A stretch of DNA of 64,000 nt from UBA6489 sp942490775 (GTDB lineage Bacteria; Patescibacteriota; Gracilibacteria; BD1-5; UBA6164). Below are positions 50,498-61,945 of the stretch, one piece after another. The notes beneath the pieces are model-generated. The model was not told the origin of the DNA, searched no databases, and saw only the letters and a program-made list of their open reading frames with translations. A program made the translations under genes and the position numbers. The stretch lies in contig CALNYL010000009.1 in NCBI GenBank assembly GCA_942490775.1, positions 248,001 through 312,000 on the forward strand, given 5' to 3'. Within the stretch, counting starts at the first letter, position 1. Each line of letters begins with the position of its first letter.

Positions 50498-53177
50498 TTA
50501 TCCCCCTTCTTTAAATAAAGGAGGAGCATATAGTTGAGAATTAGGATTAAACTCTATAATAACAGGATATTTAGCATATTTATCTGATGTATCTTTAATA
50601 AATCTTGCATATCTACTATCAGAATTACAAATCCCAAATTCATTACAAGTTCATCATCAAATAACTCTTCAATTATTTATTGGTCTATTACTACTGTTTA
50701 AAGTATACCTTCTCAAGAAGTTTAAATCATACTTTTGTGCTTCATTCATTCTCTCGGAATCACTTCCTGTTATACAAGGTCATGAGGTTATATAATATGG
50801 ACAAATTACTGGGTCAGCTCTAGAACCTCAGAGTGTATTTTCACTAAAAACAGAACCATATATATGTAATTGGTTTTTCAAAAAACTTTGATGTAATCAT
50901 CATCACATTTCCTCATCTGATTCGATAATACCGTTCCCATTACTATCTTCTGCACTAATGAGTGCTTTATCAGCATATATAGAACCAACAATATTGGTGA
51001 CTTCTGGGTTTATGTAAATATTTCATCATTTTCAATTATCGTCTTTCATAACTATTATACCAAGAGTATCCCTATTCTTATCTTGATAATACATATTTGT
51101 ATTTATATATAAATCAAGTCATTCCAACACTACAGTTTTATTTCATTCTACTAAAACTCAAGTACCTGATCAATTTCTTAACTCCACAAATTCACTACCC
51201 GATCAAAAATACAATATGGTATCTTTATATACCTTTTTACCATTTATATTTTGCCAAGTATTACTACTTAAATCAGAAATAACATAAGAACCATTATCAT
51301 TAGAGATATTTTTTAGAAATATATGTGCCTGTCTCTTTACATATTGTTTAAGGTTTGCTTTTTCAAATTCTCAAATCATATGTAAATTTTCTTCATTTTG
51401 CCCTTCTAGCAATTCATGGGATTTATTATCACTAGATACAGATGTTCATAAAATCTTTAATCATCATTGATCTACTCAAGTTCAAGAAACACTATCAAAA
51501 TAACTATCTTTTCAAAAGATATCTGAATTATAAGCAATATCATAACCATCTAACTCATAGTATATATGAGTAGATAAATGTGCTTTTGTTGTATCATTAA
51601 TAGTGGCTCATCGTTCTTGATTAAGTACTGTTTCTATATCATAATCATCTCAAGGAACGAAATTAATAGGTGGTAATCTTCTATCTAAATCAGTCACACC
51701 AGACTGAGTTCCTTCTTCTAGGGTAACAAAATCTGAATATTGACTTCATGATAAAGATAAGCTAAGTTTTGTTTGAGGTTCGTTTGTCGCTCATGAACTA
51801 AATTCAAGATATATCCTTTTTTGTGTTGTTGAAACTAGTGCAACAGTATTATTATTTATTTTTATATTAGAATACTGTTTACTTCATTCAAGGAATACTC
51901 AGTCTGTAAGTAGTTCTCAACTAATTGTTGTGGTATAAAGTGGTTTGAAATAAAATTCTATATCTTCAGAATTATTAATATTTACTCATATATTAGCTCA
52001 AATATCTCATCTTATATCAGCTTGTACCTTATGTATGTAAAACTCAGCACCATCATCTGAGATAGGTTCTCATGAAGCATAAGTATTAACAGTAGGTGTG
52101 TAAACTTTAAAAACAAAAGGATAAACTCAATCAGTAGATGTTTGACCTGTAAAAGAATAAAAACCATTTCATATAGGAAAACTATAAAAACTTCATCAGG
52201 AATTAGGGGTTTTTATTAAAACAGAAGAATCTCATGATTTAGTATATTGACTAAAATATAAATAATTATCTCTATCAAAACGAAAGTCTATTTCTCTATT
52301 TATTCAACCAGCCTGAATTATATCATTTCAATATATATCGGCTAAAGTCATTTCAAAAGGATATTCTTGTCAATCTGCGAAATTATTTATATTTTCTAAA
52401 TTAGTTGCATGAGTGGGAATTAAGTTTTTTGTCCCAATATTTAATGTATCAGAAAATACATAATAATCTTTGTTATAAAATCCAACCATACAATTAGTTG
52501 CTTCATCACATATCTTAGTTATTTTGTAACTATACTCTCTTCATCAGTCATTCCCCCCTCATGAGATTCTATCATTATCAACTGAGCTAGTATTAAAATC
52601 ATTTTTACTAAATTCATCACAAACATATGCTCCACAAGTAGAACTAAAAGAAGAAACTAAAGAAAAAGGAAAAAATGTATCTGGAGTTGGTGAATTTTCA
52701 AATTCTGCTTCAAATATTTCTATAGGAGAACCTCATGTTCAAGTTGTTGGTGTTGCAAATGGTCCATTTCTAGATACTTTAGTTGTTATATTTTGAGTAA
52801 ATGTAGCCAACAAATCTTCAGAAAGTGGACTCATTTCAATATCTGATAAAGTAGGTGGTATATCATCAATAGGCTTACATTCTAAGATAATAGTTAGTCA
52901 AGTTTGTGTGAAATCGTAAGGATAGGTCTCAAGAGGACACTCCGTTATAAAATTATCTCACTTTATTCATCAATATACTCAAGAAACTAGAAAATTCTGA
53001 CTCGTATAATAATTATGATTAGAACATGTATAAGTTGTTCCACTCCCTCCAGAATAAACACTTTTAGTTCAATTTAAATTATCTCAAGGAGCTTGACAGT
53101 TACTTACGGTTACTGCAGAAAAAGTATTATTAATTCAAATTCCTAAAAATATTAGAAAGAATATAAGTTTTTTCATT
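50498..53177 (-). CDS. Large secreted surface protein with frameshifted start
   Basis: The body frame encodes about 885 residues and is open to TAA 50498. From the only suitable ATG (53177) the frame stops after 15 codons; deleting one A from the A6 run (codons 2-3), or one T from the next T3 run, restores a signal peptide (MKNLYFFLIFLGIGINNTFS or the MKK form). The mature protein is rich in Thr, Ser, Gly and Asp with few Cys, with beta-rich blocks (TPTVNTYASGEPISDD, IYLEFSSGATNEPQTKLSLS) resembling Ig-like surface domains, and a C-terminal region with NWRVI-type and GTCNEFGICNSDSRY segments. It ends KEGG inside a palindrome. It may be phase-variable. Confidence 0.65.
50500..50526. repeat. 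Palindrome covering the end of the surface gene
   Basis: TCCCCCTTCTTTAAATAAAGGAGGAG forms a stem. It encodes the last seven residues of the surface protein (PPLFKEGG) and sits between two converging stops, so it may also terminate both. Confidence 0.55.
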
Positions 53178-53287
53178 GATTTATAATAAATAATAATATA
53201 TCTCATTATATTACATCATATTTTGATTTTTTTTGCAAATAATTTAATATCTGTTATATTATAAAAAATATAAATGAATTTTTTTAT

Positions 53288-54673
53288 ATGCTTTATCTTT
53301 TTTACATATTCCTAATTCCTTTTTTATATATAAATATAAATATAATATTATCAGACTTTAAAGAGAAAAAAATACCAAATAAGTTTTTACTTGGTTTAAT
53401 AATTTTATTACCCTTTTATTATGTATTAGTTTTTGTTTTTGATTTAAAGGTATCAGATGTCTTAGAAGAAACTAATATAATAATTTTTTCAAGTCAAGTG
53501 TTCTCAATATTTTTGGTAGCATTTTTCCTTTATTATAACTGAATATGGTCAGCAGGTGATGCTAAATATTTGCTTGTATTGTCACTGTTTATTACAAATA
53601 TATGAGTTATACCTTTTGTTTGAAACATAGCTATTGTTACTATTGTTTATTTGATAATTTATTTTTTATATTTCTATCTAGTAAAAAATATTTTTAATCC
53701 AAAATACAGAAAATCCTTACTTTGAGATATTTACAAGGATTTAAAAGAAAAATTAGAAGTATTTTTACAAGAACCAGATGGAAAAATTTATAAAAATAAA
53801 GCTATCAAGAAATTAATAATGCGGTGAATTGCTTTTCTAATAGCATTTGTTTCTTTTAGATTATTTAGATTATATTTATATAGTGCAATTCTTTCTGATA
53901 GTGAGGGGAAAACAACATGAAGAGTTTGAATAGTGTTAAAATATTTACATGACTACAATGTTTATATTATACTTATTTGAATCATAGTTTTCTGGATATT
54001 TCGGAGAAATATGAGAAAAATAATGAGGTTTATAAGAAAATATTTTATCAATAAATTTAAACTATTTTTAGAAACAAAGTATAAATTAAGTAGTGACCTA
54101 ATAGACTTTATATTTTTACTTTTACTTTTAGTTTGTTTGATAGCTTTTATAATATACGAATATTTAGTAAATCCTTATGAAATAAGTAAACATCTAAAAA
54201 GAATTTTCTCATATTATGTTGGTATTATGATATTATGGAGAATTTTATTTTATGCTTATAAAGTTACATTTCAAATATGAGAACAAGATTTTATAAAAAT
54301 TGAAGAACTAAAAGCTTGAACAATAGTAGAAAAAAAATACCTAATAAAATTATTTTGAACCCAAAAGGTTTTATGAAATGAATACAACAAAGAGGGGATA
54401 CTTTATCCAAGTCCTACTGAATATTTTACAGATATTGATAACCCTATAGATGAAGAAATTTCAGATAAGTTAAAAGAAGTATACAAGACAGTTAATGATT
54501 ATCATACAAAAAATAAAACTCCTAATTTTTCAAAAAGCGAATATATAAAAATCCTGAAAACATTTGCTTTCTGAATTTATATTTTTTTGTGATTTATTAT
54601 AACTTTTTTTATGTGAGATTATTTATTTAGAAGCTTTGTAGATTTATTGGAAAAGTTGATAATAAAAAAGTAA
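53288..54673 (+). CDS. Prepilin peptidase (A24 family, TadV/CpaA-like) with long membrane extension
   Basis: 461 residues, twice the usual size. The catalytic Asp pair is in LSDFKEKKIPNK and SAGDAKYLLVL, as in type IV prepilin peptidases, which cut and methylate pilin leaders. The N-terminal half carries about five helices. An extension from residue ~190 adds a soluble stretch (EVFLQEPDGKIYKNKAIKK) and further membrane helices (LIDFIFLLLLLVCLIAFIIY and FAFGIYIFLGFIITFFMGDY). No pilin gene lies near it. It starts at 53288, with the frame open upstream for only a few codons. Confidence 0.8.
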
Positions 54674-54681
54674 ATTGCAAC

Positions 54682-54706
54682 CTTCCTCCTTTGGTATTAA
54701 AGGAAG
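54682..54706. repeat. Palindrome between the prepilin peptidase and exchanger genes
   Basis: CTTCCTCCTTTGGTATTAAAGGAAG forms an imperfect stem, lying between two convergent stops. It is of the same style as the other GC-rich palindromes. Confidence 0.5.
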
Positions 54707-54730
54707 TAATTTAGGATAGATTATTATTTT

Positions 54731-55750
54731 TTATAAAGAAATAAAAACTAAATATCAAACAAAGATTCAGTATAATCATAGAAGATAATATCAAGATTTT
54801 TTATTTATATTTTTAAAAGATAAGACTCATAAATATGCAAAAGTTGAAACTATAAGAAATATAAAAACTGGAAGATTAGAGAAAAAATCTACCTTAGGAC
54901 TTAATCACATAAATCATATTCAAATCAAAATAGGAACTCATAGACCTATGCAAATATCAAATATATTTGATCAAACGGCATTTGATAATCCTGCATCTAT
55001 ATCTCACTTTTTAGAAGCTTTTATTGATAACAGGGTATCAGGAATTGAAGTAATAGCAGCTAGTAACACAAGAGCAACCACAATAGTTGAAATTCATAAG
55101 CTTGTCCCTATAAAATCTGCACTACGAACAGAAAGTTCTACTCAGGCATAAATTAAAACAAGACTATATAAAATGGTTAAATATGATATTTTTTTATTTT
55201 TTACTTCTCTATATGCTTTTTCTATCTCTTTTGAATTTGCTTCTTTATGTTTTTGACTTTCATTATATAATACAAATAAATATAATAAATATAATGAGAC
55301 TAAAACCATTCACATTATAAATAAAATATTAAAATACAATCATATCAAGAAAATCCCTATTGATAGCACATAAAAAGTTACATCTCTATTAATCCCTGAT
55401 TTAGAAATTTTCTTTATGTTTTTTCATTTAAAAAATATCAAGGTACAAAATGGGATTACTAATATATTAAATATAGCTGAACCTGAAATAGTACCAATTC
55501 AGATTTCTAATCACTTTTCTCCCAATATTATTAAACCAATCATGGCAGTTAAAAACTCTGGTAGAGAGCTAGAAGTAGCATCTAAGGTTGCTCCTCTTAC
55601 TCCTGTTGGAATCTTTATCTTTTTTCAAATAGTTGATAATTGTTCTTCTAGTTTTCAAGTGGAAAAGTTTAGTAATAACATTACTCCTATTATGGTCATA
55701 ATAACTCATATCCAGTTTTCTGTTAGCATGTGTATTATATTTTCTAGCAT
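54731..55750 (-). CDS. Sodium/calcium exchanger family protein
   Basis: 339 residues with about ten helices. The two alpha repeats are GATLDATSSSLPEFLTAMIG with GSAIFNILVIP, and AAITSIPDTLLSIKASKKGD with NAVGSNIFDICIG. These form the ion pocket with the acidic and Ser/Thr residues of CaCA transporters. Between the repeats lies a charged loop (KEANSKEIEKAYREVK). The gene is monocistronic with the divergent dnaK region upstream. Confidence 0.92.
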
Positions 55751-55932
55751 TTTTTAGTTTATAAAAAAGTAATTTGTGGAAAGCATTTTATAGAAAAAGT
55801 TAAAAAAGGGAAATTGAAACTATAAAAATGTAAATAAAAACTGAAAAAGCATTTTTCCGTAGAGATAAAAAACATTTCGTCTCTTTTTTATTACACTAAA
55901 AGTCTCTTAAAATAAACAAAAAATGCACCACA

Positions 55933-55959
55933 TTAGCACCAAACTAAAAAATGTGCTAA
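55933..55959 (+). promoter_or_regulatory. CIRCE-like operator for dnaK
   Basis: TTAGCAC, 13 bases, GTGCTAA: a perfect 7-base inverted repeat in a 27-base element, the exact total length of the HrcA operator TTAGCACTC-N9-GAGTGCTAA. The two inner bases of each half differ (CA and AT). It lies just before the dnaK promoter and suggests HrcA repression; hrcA is not in the window. Confidence 0.7.
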
Positions 55960-55966
55960 AAAAGTT

Positions 55967-55994
55967 TTGACTTAAGAAAAAAAAATGATAATAT
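55967..55994 (+). promoter_or_regulatory. dnaK promoter
   Basis: TTGACT is followed after 16 bases by TAATAT (or GATAAT at 14), 7 bases downstream of the CIRCE-like repeat. Confidence 0.6.
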
Positions 55995-56106
55995 ATATGC
56001 AGATACTGTAATTAACTAAATTGTATTTTCTTTATCCAGAAAGGAGAAAGAATTCAAGATAGAAGTTACGGTCACTCACATAAATTTATAATTTAACTAA
56101 AAAACT

Positions 56107-58008
56107 ATGTGAAAAATAATTTGAATAGATTTAGGTACAACTAATAGTTGTGTAGCTTTTATGGAAGGATGAGAAGCAAAGGTAATACCAAATGCAGAAT
56201 GAAATAGAACAACTCCTTCTATCGTTGCTCATAAAGATTGAAATATAATAGTATGAACACCAGCAAAAAGACAGGCTATAACAAATCCAGCTGGAACTAT
56301 ATTTTCAGCTAAAAGATTTATCGGTAGGAAATTTGATGAAGTACAAGAAGAAATAAAATCAGTACCATACGAAGTAGTAAAATGAAAAGACGGATCAGCT
56401 CTAATAAAATTTGATGGAAAAGAGGTTAGACCAGAAGAAATAGGAGCCCATGTACTTATGAAACTAAAAGAAGATGCAGAAAAGTTTCTAGGACAAACAG
56501 TAACAGAAGCAGTTGTAACAGTTCCAGCATACTTTAACGATGACCAAAGACAAGCAACTATAAATGCTTGAAAAATAGCGGGACTTGAAGTAAAAAGAAT
56601 AGTAAATGAACCTACAGCAGCAGCTTTATCTTACGGAGCTTGAAAATGAAAAAATGAAAAAATCGCAGTATTTGATCTATGATGAGGTACTTTTGATATA
56701 TCAGTACTAGAGTTATCTGAAGAATGAACATTTGAAGTACTGGCTACTAATGGTGATACTCATCTAGGTTGAGATGATTTTGATAAAAGAGTTACAGATT
56801 GGATAATTGATGAGTTCAGAAAAGATCAAGCTATAGACCTAAGAAATGATCCAATGGCTCTTCAAAGAGTAAGAGATGAAGCTGAAAAAGCTAAAAAGGA
56901 ACTATCTTCTACTACAGACTATGATATAAATCTACCATATATAACAGTAGATTCTAGTTGACCAAAGAACTTAATGATGACATTGACCAGAGCTAAATTT
57001 GAAGAACTTATATCAGACTTAGTAGAAAGAAGTATAACTCCTTGTAAAAAAGTATTAGAAGATGCTTGATTAAAATCTAGTGAATTAAACCAAGTATTAC
57101 TAGTATGAGGTTCTACTAGGGTACCTATGGTTCATAGAAAGGTCGAAGAGTTTTTTGGAAAAAAACCAAATACTTGAATAAATCCTGATGAAGCAGTAGC
57201 TATGTGAGCAGCTATAAATGCCTGAGTTATCGGATGAGATGTAACAGATGTTTTACTTCTAGATGTAACTCCTCTGACTCTATGAATAGAAACTATGGGA
57301 GGAATTAGAACTCCTATGATAACTAGAAATACAACTATTCCAGCTAATAAAGTTGAAACCTTCTCTACTGCTGTTGATAATCAACCATGAGTTGAAATAC
57401 ATGTACTTCAATGAGAAAGAGAAATGGCGGTAGATAACAAATCTCTTTGAAAATTTATGCTTGATGGAATAACTCCAGCACCTAGATGAGTACCGCAAAT
57501 AGAAGTACATTTTGATATAGATGCTAATGGTGTGCTAAAAGTTACAGCTAAAGATAAAGCAACAGGAAAACAACAAAATATAACAATACAAGGTTCTACT
57601 GGTATGGATGAAGCTGAGGTTGATAAATTAGTAAAAGAGGCAGAGGCTAAAAGAGATGAAGATAAAAATAAGAAAGATTTAGTTGATTCTAGAAATTTGG
57701 CAGATTCTACCGTTGCACAAGCAGAAAAGATGATAAATGATAATAAAAATAAAATAGATGAGGCGGATAAGAAAACTATAGAAGATGGTGTAAAAAAAGT
57801 AAGAGATGTAATAGCAAATGTTAATGCAACTAAAGAAGATCTTGAATGAGTTACAAAACCTCTAAATGATTCTATGATGCAAATATGACAAAAACTATAT
57901 CAAGCTGGAGGACAACCTTGAGCAGAAAATTCTGGAGCTCCTGATGATGGTGTAGTTGATGGAGAAGTTGAAAAAGATGGAGATGATAAAAATACTACTA
58001 GGGTATAA
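56107..58008 (+). CDS. dnaK: Chaperone DnaK (Hsp70)
   Basis: 633 residues, normal length. ATPase domain motifs are IGIDLGTTNSCVAFMEG, TVPAYFNDDQRQATINAGKI and VNEPTAAALSYGAGKG, with FDLGGGTFDISVLE and LVGGSTRVPMVHRKV. The substrate-binding domain has DVTPLTLGIETMGG and IEVHFDIDANGVLKVTAKDK. The lid ends in a short acidic tail (EVEKDGDDKNTTRV). The start codon is ATG followed directly by TGA (Gly). It is monocistronic with a CIRCE-like site; grpE and dnaJ are absent here. Confidence 0.97.
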
Positions 58009-58033
58009 AAAAAAACTAATTTATATATTTTTT

Positions 58034-58064
58034 AAAAGACTAAGTTTAAAACTTAGTCTTTTTC
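58034..58064 (+). terminator. Terminator after dnaK
   Basis: AAAAGACTAAGTTT and AAACTTAGTCTTTTT form a 14-base stem with a T tail. Confidence 0.85.
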
Positions 58065-58187
58065 TATTTTATGTCTAATAAAAAGCGAAAAATACATCAT
58101 TAAATAAAAAAACAATAAATTTCTTTTATATTTATGATTTCTATGTATAATAAATTATAATTATATTATTGTAATACATAAAAAACA

Positions 58188-58784
58188 ATGTGACATATAT
58201 TTTTCATAATGTGAGTTTCAGGCTCATGAAAATGAACTTTAATAAATGCCCTTAAAAAATCTGATATAAAGAATCTGCATATACCTCTTTCCTATAAAAC
58301 AAGAAAAATAAGAAAAAATGAGGAAGAAGGTGTAGATTCTTATTTTATAACTAAGGAAAAATTTGTAAACTGAATAGAAAAATGAGAATTTATAGAATAC
58401 TGAATTCCTTATGATGGAAACGACTATTATGGAACAAAATATATAGATGTAATAGATGATGGTATAGAAAAATCTAGAAATGTAATAAAAGAAATAGAAA
58501 TAAACTGACTAAAAAGACTTAAAAATGAAAAACCAGATTTAGAAAAAGATTATACAACTATTTTTCTAAATATTCCAAGCGAAATGTTAGAAACAAGAAT
58601 AGAAAAAAGGTGAGCCCTTATGAGTGATGAAGAATTTGATAGAAGAAAAATCTCAGCAGAAACTGAAATAGAAGAATCGAAAAAACTTTGTGACCATACA
58701 ATAGATGCTACAAAATGAAAAGAAGAAGTATTAAAAGACACACTGGGAATTATAAACTCAATAATAAGGCATCAAGGTAATTAA
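58188..58784 (+). CDS. gmk: Guanylate kinase
   Basis: 198 residues. The P-loop IMGVSGSGKGTLINAL is preceded by the start MGHIFF. The GMP-binding region has IPLSYKTRKIRKNEEEG-V-D and the tail EYGIPYDGNDYYGT. It phosphorylates GMP to GDP. A start at ATG 58188 with TGA second codon is chosen because the strand leads right into the P-loop. The middle is longer than in E. coli. It is followed by trmD after 18 bases. Confidence 0.92.
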
Positions 58785-58802
58785 TTTTAGAAATAAAACT
58801 AT

Positions 58803-59456
58803 ATGAAAATCCATGTAATTACAATATTTCCAGAAAGTTTTGAATCATTTTTAAACTCAAGTATAATCTGAAATGCAAATAAAAAATGACTATTTGAAAT
58901 AACCTTTTATAAACTAAATGATTTTTCAAATAAGAATTTTAAACATGTCGATGATAAAGCTTATGGTATGCACTGACAAGTTATAAGCCCTGAACCCTTA
59001 GATAAAGCGATACAACATATAATTAAAAAAGTATGAAAAAATATTCCAATAATATATATGTCTCCCAAAGGCAAACTATTAGACCAAGAAAGAGTAGAAA
59101 AATATTACAAAAAACTTGATAATGAGTTTATAATAATATGTTGACACTATGAGTGAATAGATCAAAGAATTATTGACCTATATGTCAACTATGAAATAAG
59201 TATATGAAACTATGTTCTATCATCTTGAGAAATAGCTTCGCAAGTCTTTATAGATGCAATAGTTAGACATATACCATGAACACTATGAAACCAAAAATCG
59301 CTAGAAGAAGATAGTTTTTCTGAAAAATTTTGTAGACAAAAAGAGCATCCTGTATATACTCGTCCAAGTAATTTCAAATGAATGAAAGTTCCTGAAATAT
59401 TACTTTCCTGAAACCACTATAAAATAGAGCAATGGAAAAAGGAGAATTTATCTTAA
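58803..59456 (+). CDS. trmD: tRNA (guanine-N1)-methyltransferase TrmD
   Basis: 217 residues. KIHVITIFPESFESFLNSSI, DDKAYGMHGQVI, IYMSPKGKLLDQ, IICGHYEGIDQRI and YVLSSGEIASQVFIDAIVR are the SPOUT knot and SAM-binding loops of TrmD. It methylates G37 of tRNAs. GHYEGIDQR contains two TGA-Gly. It is not linked to rpsP or rplS as is usual. Confidence 0.93.
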
Positions 59457-59468
59457 AAAAATAAAAAT

Positions 59469-60128
59469 ATGCTATATATAGATTCCTTATTATCTAGAAT
59501 ACCTAACCTTAACCTAAACCCATTTATGAAAGAATTATGGACAGAAATAAATTTACCACTAGTATTAAAATTTTTAGTAATATATTTTACTATAGTTTGG
59601 ATATCCGTTATAGTATGGGTGATAAAAGATATAACAAATAGAACAAGTAACTTAGTATTACAGATATTGTCTGTTGCAATAGTACTTTTTCTTACACCAT
59701 TTGGGATATTTTTATACCTAATAATAAGACCTTGAAAAACTATATCTGAGAAATACTATTGAGAAATAGAAGAAAATTTAGAATCTCTATCATGATTAAT
59801 GAAGGAAAAAGATATTCAAAAACAAGAAGATAGAAGTTGTCACAAATGTTGAGAAAAATTAGAAGAAAGTTTTAAATATTGTCCTAACTGTGAGGAAAAA
59901 CTTAAAAAGAATTGTAGAAAATGTAAAAAAGAAATTAGGACATCTTGGGATGTATGTCCATATTGTTGAGATAAATTCTCAAAAGAGGAAAGTTATAAAA
60001 AAGAAGTAGAACAAAAAGTCATTCCCAAAAAAGATTGAGAAAAAAAAGAGCTTGAAAAAACTCATAAGAAAGAAAAATCTTCTCAAGAAAATAATCAGAA
60101 AAAATTAGATAAAGTTGTAAATAAATAG
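59469..60128 (+). CDS. Membrane protein with C-terminal double zinc ribbon
   Basis: 219 residues. Two membrane helices near residues 30-60 and 68-88 are followed by a cytoplasmic domain with four paired cysteines: SCHKCGEKL, KYCPNCEEKL, NCRKCKKEI and DVCPYCGDKF, a DZR-type zinc ribbon. A long charged, Lys/Glu-rich tail (KEEVEQ and KKEKSSQENNQKK) follows. It probably binds zinc; a role is unknown. It follows trmD after 12 bases. Confidence 0.8.
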
Positions 60129-60140
60129 AAACTGAATTTC

Positions 60141-60243
60141 TAAATGAAATAAATAATAATGCACTCGCTGACAAGTTTTTTTACAAATAACTTTTGGTAT
60201 AAAACATTGTGACACCTCATTTAATTATTATTTATTTCATTTA
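60141..60243. repeat. Inverted repeat with 60-base loop
   Basis: Two perfect 20-base arms (TAAATGAAATAAATAATAAT and its complement) enclose about 63 bases. It lies between a forward gene and the reverse dnaG. The layout is like the element at 28521-28639, though sequences differ. It could act as a bidirectional terminator or a MITE. Confidence 0.6.
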
Positions 60244-60268
60244 GTTATTTAAGATATAATTATAGAAA

Positions 60269-61930
60269 TTATTTTATCTTGTTTTCTTTTGCCTTTTTCA
60301 TTACCTCAGAATATTTTTTAAAAGCTTCTGTATTGCCCTCTCACATAAGCTTTCTCAACCTATTAGTGATTTGCTTATAAGTAAATTTATTAATCTGATT
60401 TATTAAACCATCAACACTCTTTTGGGTTTTTTCTTCATTCTCGTTCTTTTCATCTAACATAAGTCCTATTCACCTTATTTTTTCTTTTTTTGACAATTCT
60501 AAACTATCTAGAAATTTTCTAGAATCTTCTAATGCTTTTTTCAAATCAAAATCAATATCATCTTTAAAAACTAATTTTTCCTCAAAATCCTTTTTTAAAC
60601 TAGGATTTAAAACAATATAAGAAATGGCAATATCTGACAAAGAAAACTTATCTCTCTTTTCTTCTATTTGTTCAGTTCTTCTTTTAAAACCAGAACTATT
60701 GATTTTATCATAAATAATATTTTCAGAGACTCATAAAAGCTTAGATATTTCTTTTACATATGTCTCTCTCTCAACCTGATCAGAATAAGAATTTATCACA
60801 TCAATAATCAAGCTAAGCAACTTTTTTTTATCATCAATACTATCAATATTAAAATCACTTTTTTTTATGTAGTATCAAACAGGAGAAACTGCATTTCTTA
60901 TAAACTCTCAAAAATCCTTTCAAGCCTTTATTATCTCATCAGGATCTTGTCAATCAGGTAAAATTATTAATTTAACCTCTAATCACTTATTTTTCAATAT
61001 TTCGAGAGCTAGCTTAGTGGCTTTTTCTCAGGCTCAATCTCAGTCAAAGCAAAGATAAATTTTCTTAGTAATTCTTTTTAGTATCTGTATATGCTTTTCA
61101 GTCAAAGCACTACCAGAAACCGCAACAGTATTTTTAAATCAAGCTACTTGTAAAGAAATAGTATCCATCTGTCATTCTGTAACTATCACAAAGTTATTTT
61201 TTGCAATACTACTTCTAGCAGAGTATAGTCAATATAGAATAGAAGATTTATCATAAATTCTAGAAGCAGGAGAATTTAAATACTTTGGTTCTAAATTTCA
61301 AATTGTTCTTGCTGTAAAGGCTACAAAGTCTCATCTCAGGTTCTGTATAGGAAAAACCACTCTATTTATAAACTTATCTTTTTTTAGATTTTCGTCGACA
61401 AAGATGTTTGCTTCCTTGATGATTTTATCATCATATCACTTTTCTTTTAGGTAAGAATATAGTTTTGGTCAATTATCAGAGTATCAAAAGTTGAAATCTT
61501 GTATAGCTTCTTTCGTAAGTCATCTATCAAATAAATATTTCTCTATATTGGGATTTTCTTCCAAAGCTTTTTTATAGTAATTTACAGCATCTTTATAAAG
61601 AGAATAGATACTTTTTTTTATATCATAACTCTCTTGATCAAAATTTGTTTTTACATTTATTCAAGTAAAGCTTCAAAGTATCTCAGTGGCTTCTCTAAAA
61701 TCACAATTTTCTATATCCATTATAAACTTTAAAGCACCTCATCACTTATGACAACCAAAACAATAAGCTAACTGTTTTGATGGGGATATCACAAAAGAAG
61801 GAGTTTTTTCGCTATGTCATGGAAATGGACACAATGCTTTATAATTAGCTCCAGCTTTTCTTATACTAGTATACTTTGAGACCAAGTCTACAATGTCTAT
61901 AGCATTTTCTAAATCTTCTACAATTCACAT
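60269..61930 (-). CDS. dnaG: DNA primase DnaG
   Basis: 553 residues. The N-terminal zinc ribbon shows CPFPGHSEKTPSF then YCFGCHKGGGALKF. The TOPRIM catalytic core has VTEGQMDTISLQ, AVSGSALTEKH and FDGDGAGEKATKLAL, with LPDGQDPDEII. It makes RNA primers for replication. The C-terminal DnaB-binding helicase part is divergent and ends in a Lys-rich tail. The start at ATG 61930 is supported by the Gly-Ile-Val-Glu-Asp beginning. Confidence 0.95.
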
Positions 61931-61945
61931 AAAGAAATTTTAAAA

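Noticed and set aside
53275..53400. Alternative start at ATG 53275 for the prepilin peptidase
   Set aside because: It is out of frame with the body; ATG 53288 leads directly into the first membrane helix.
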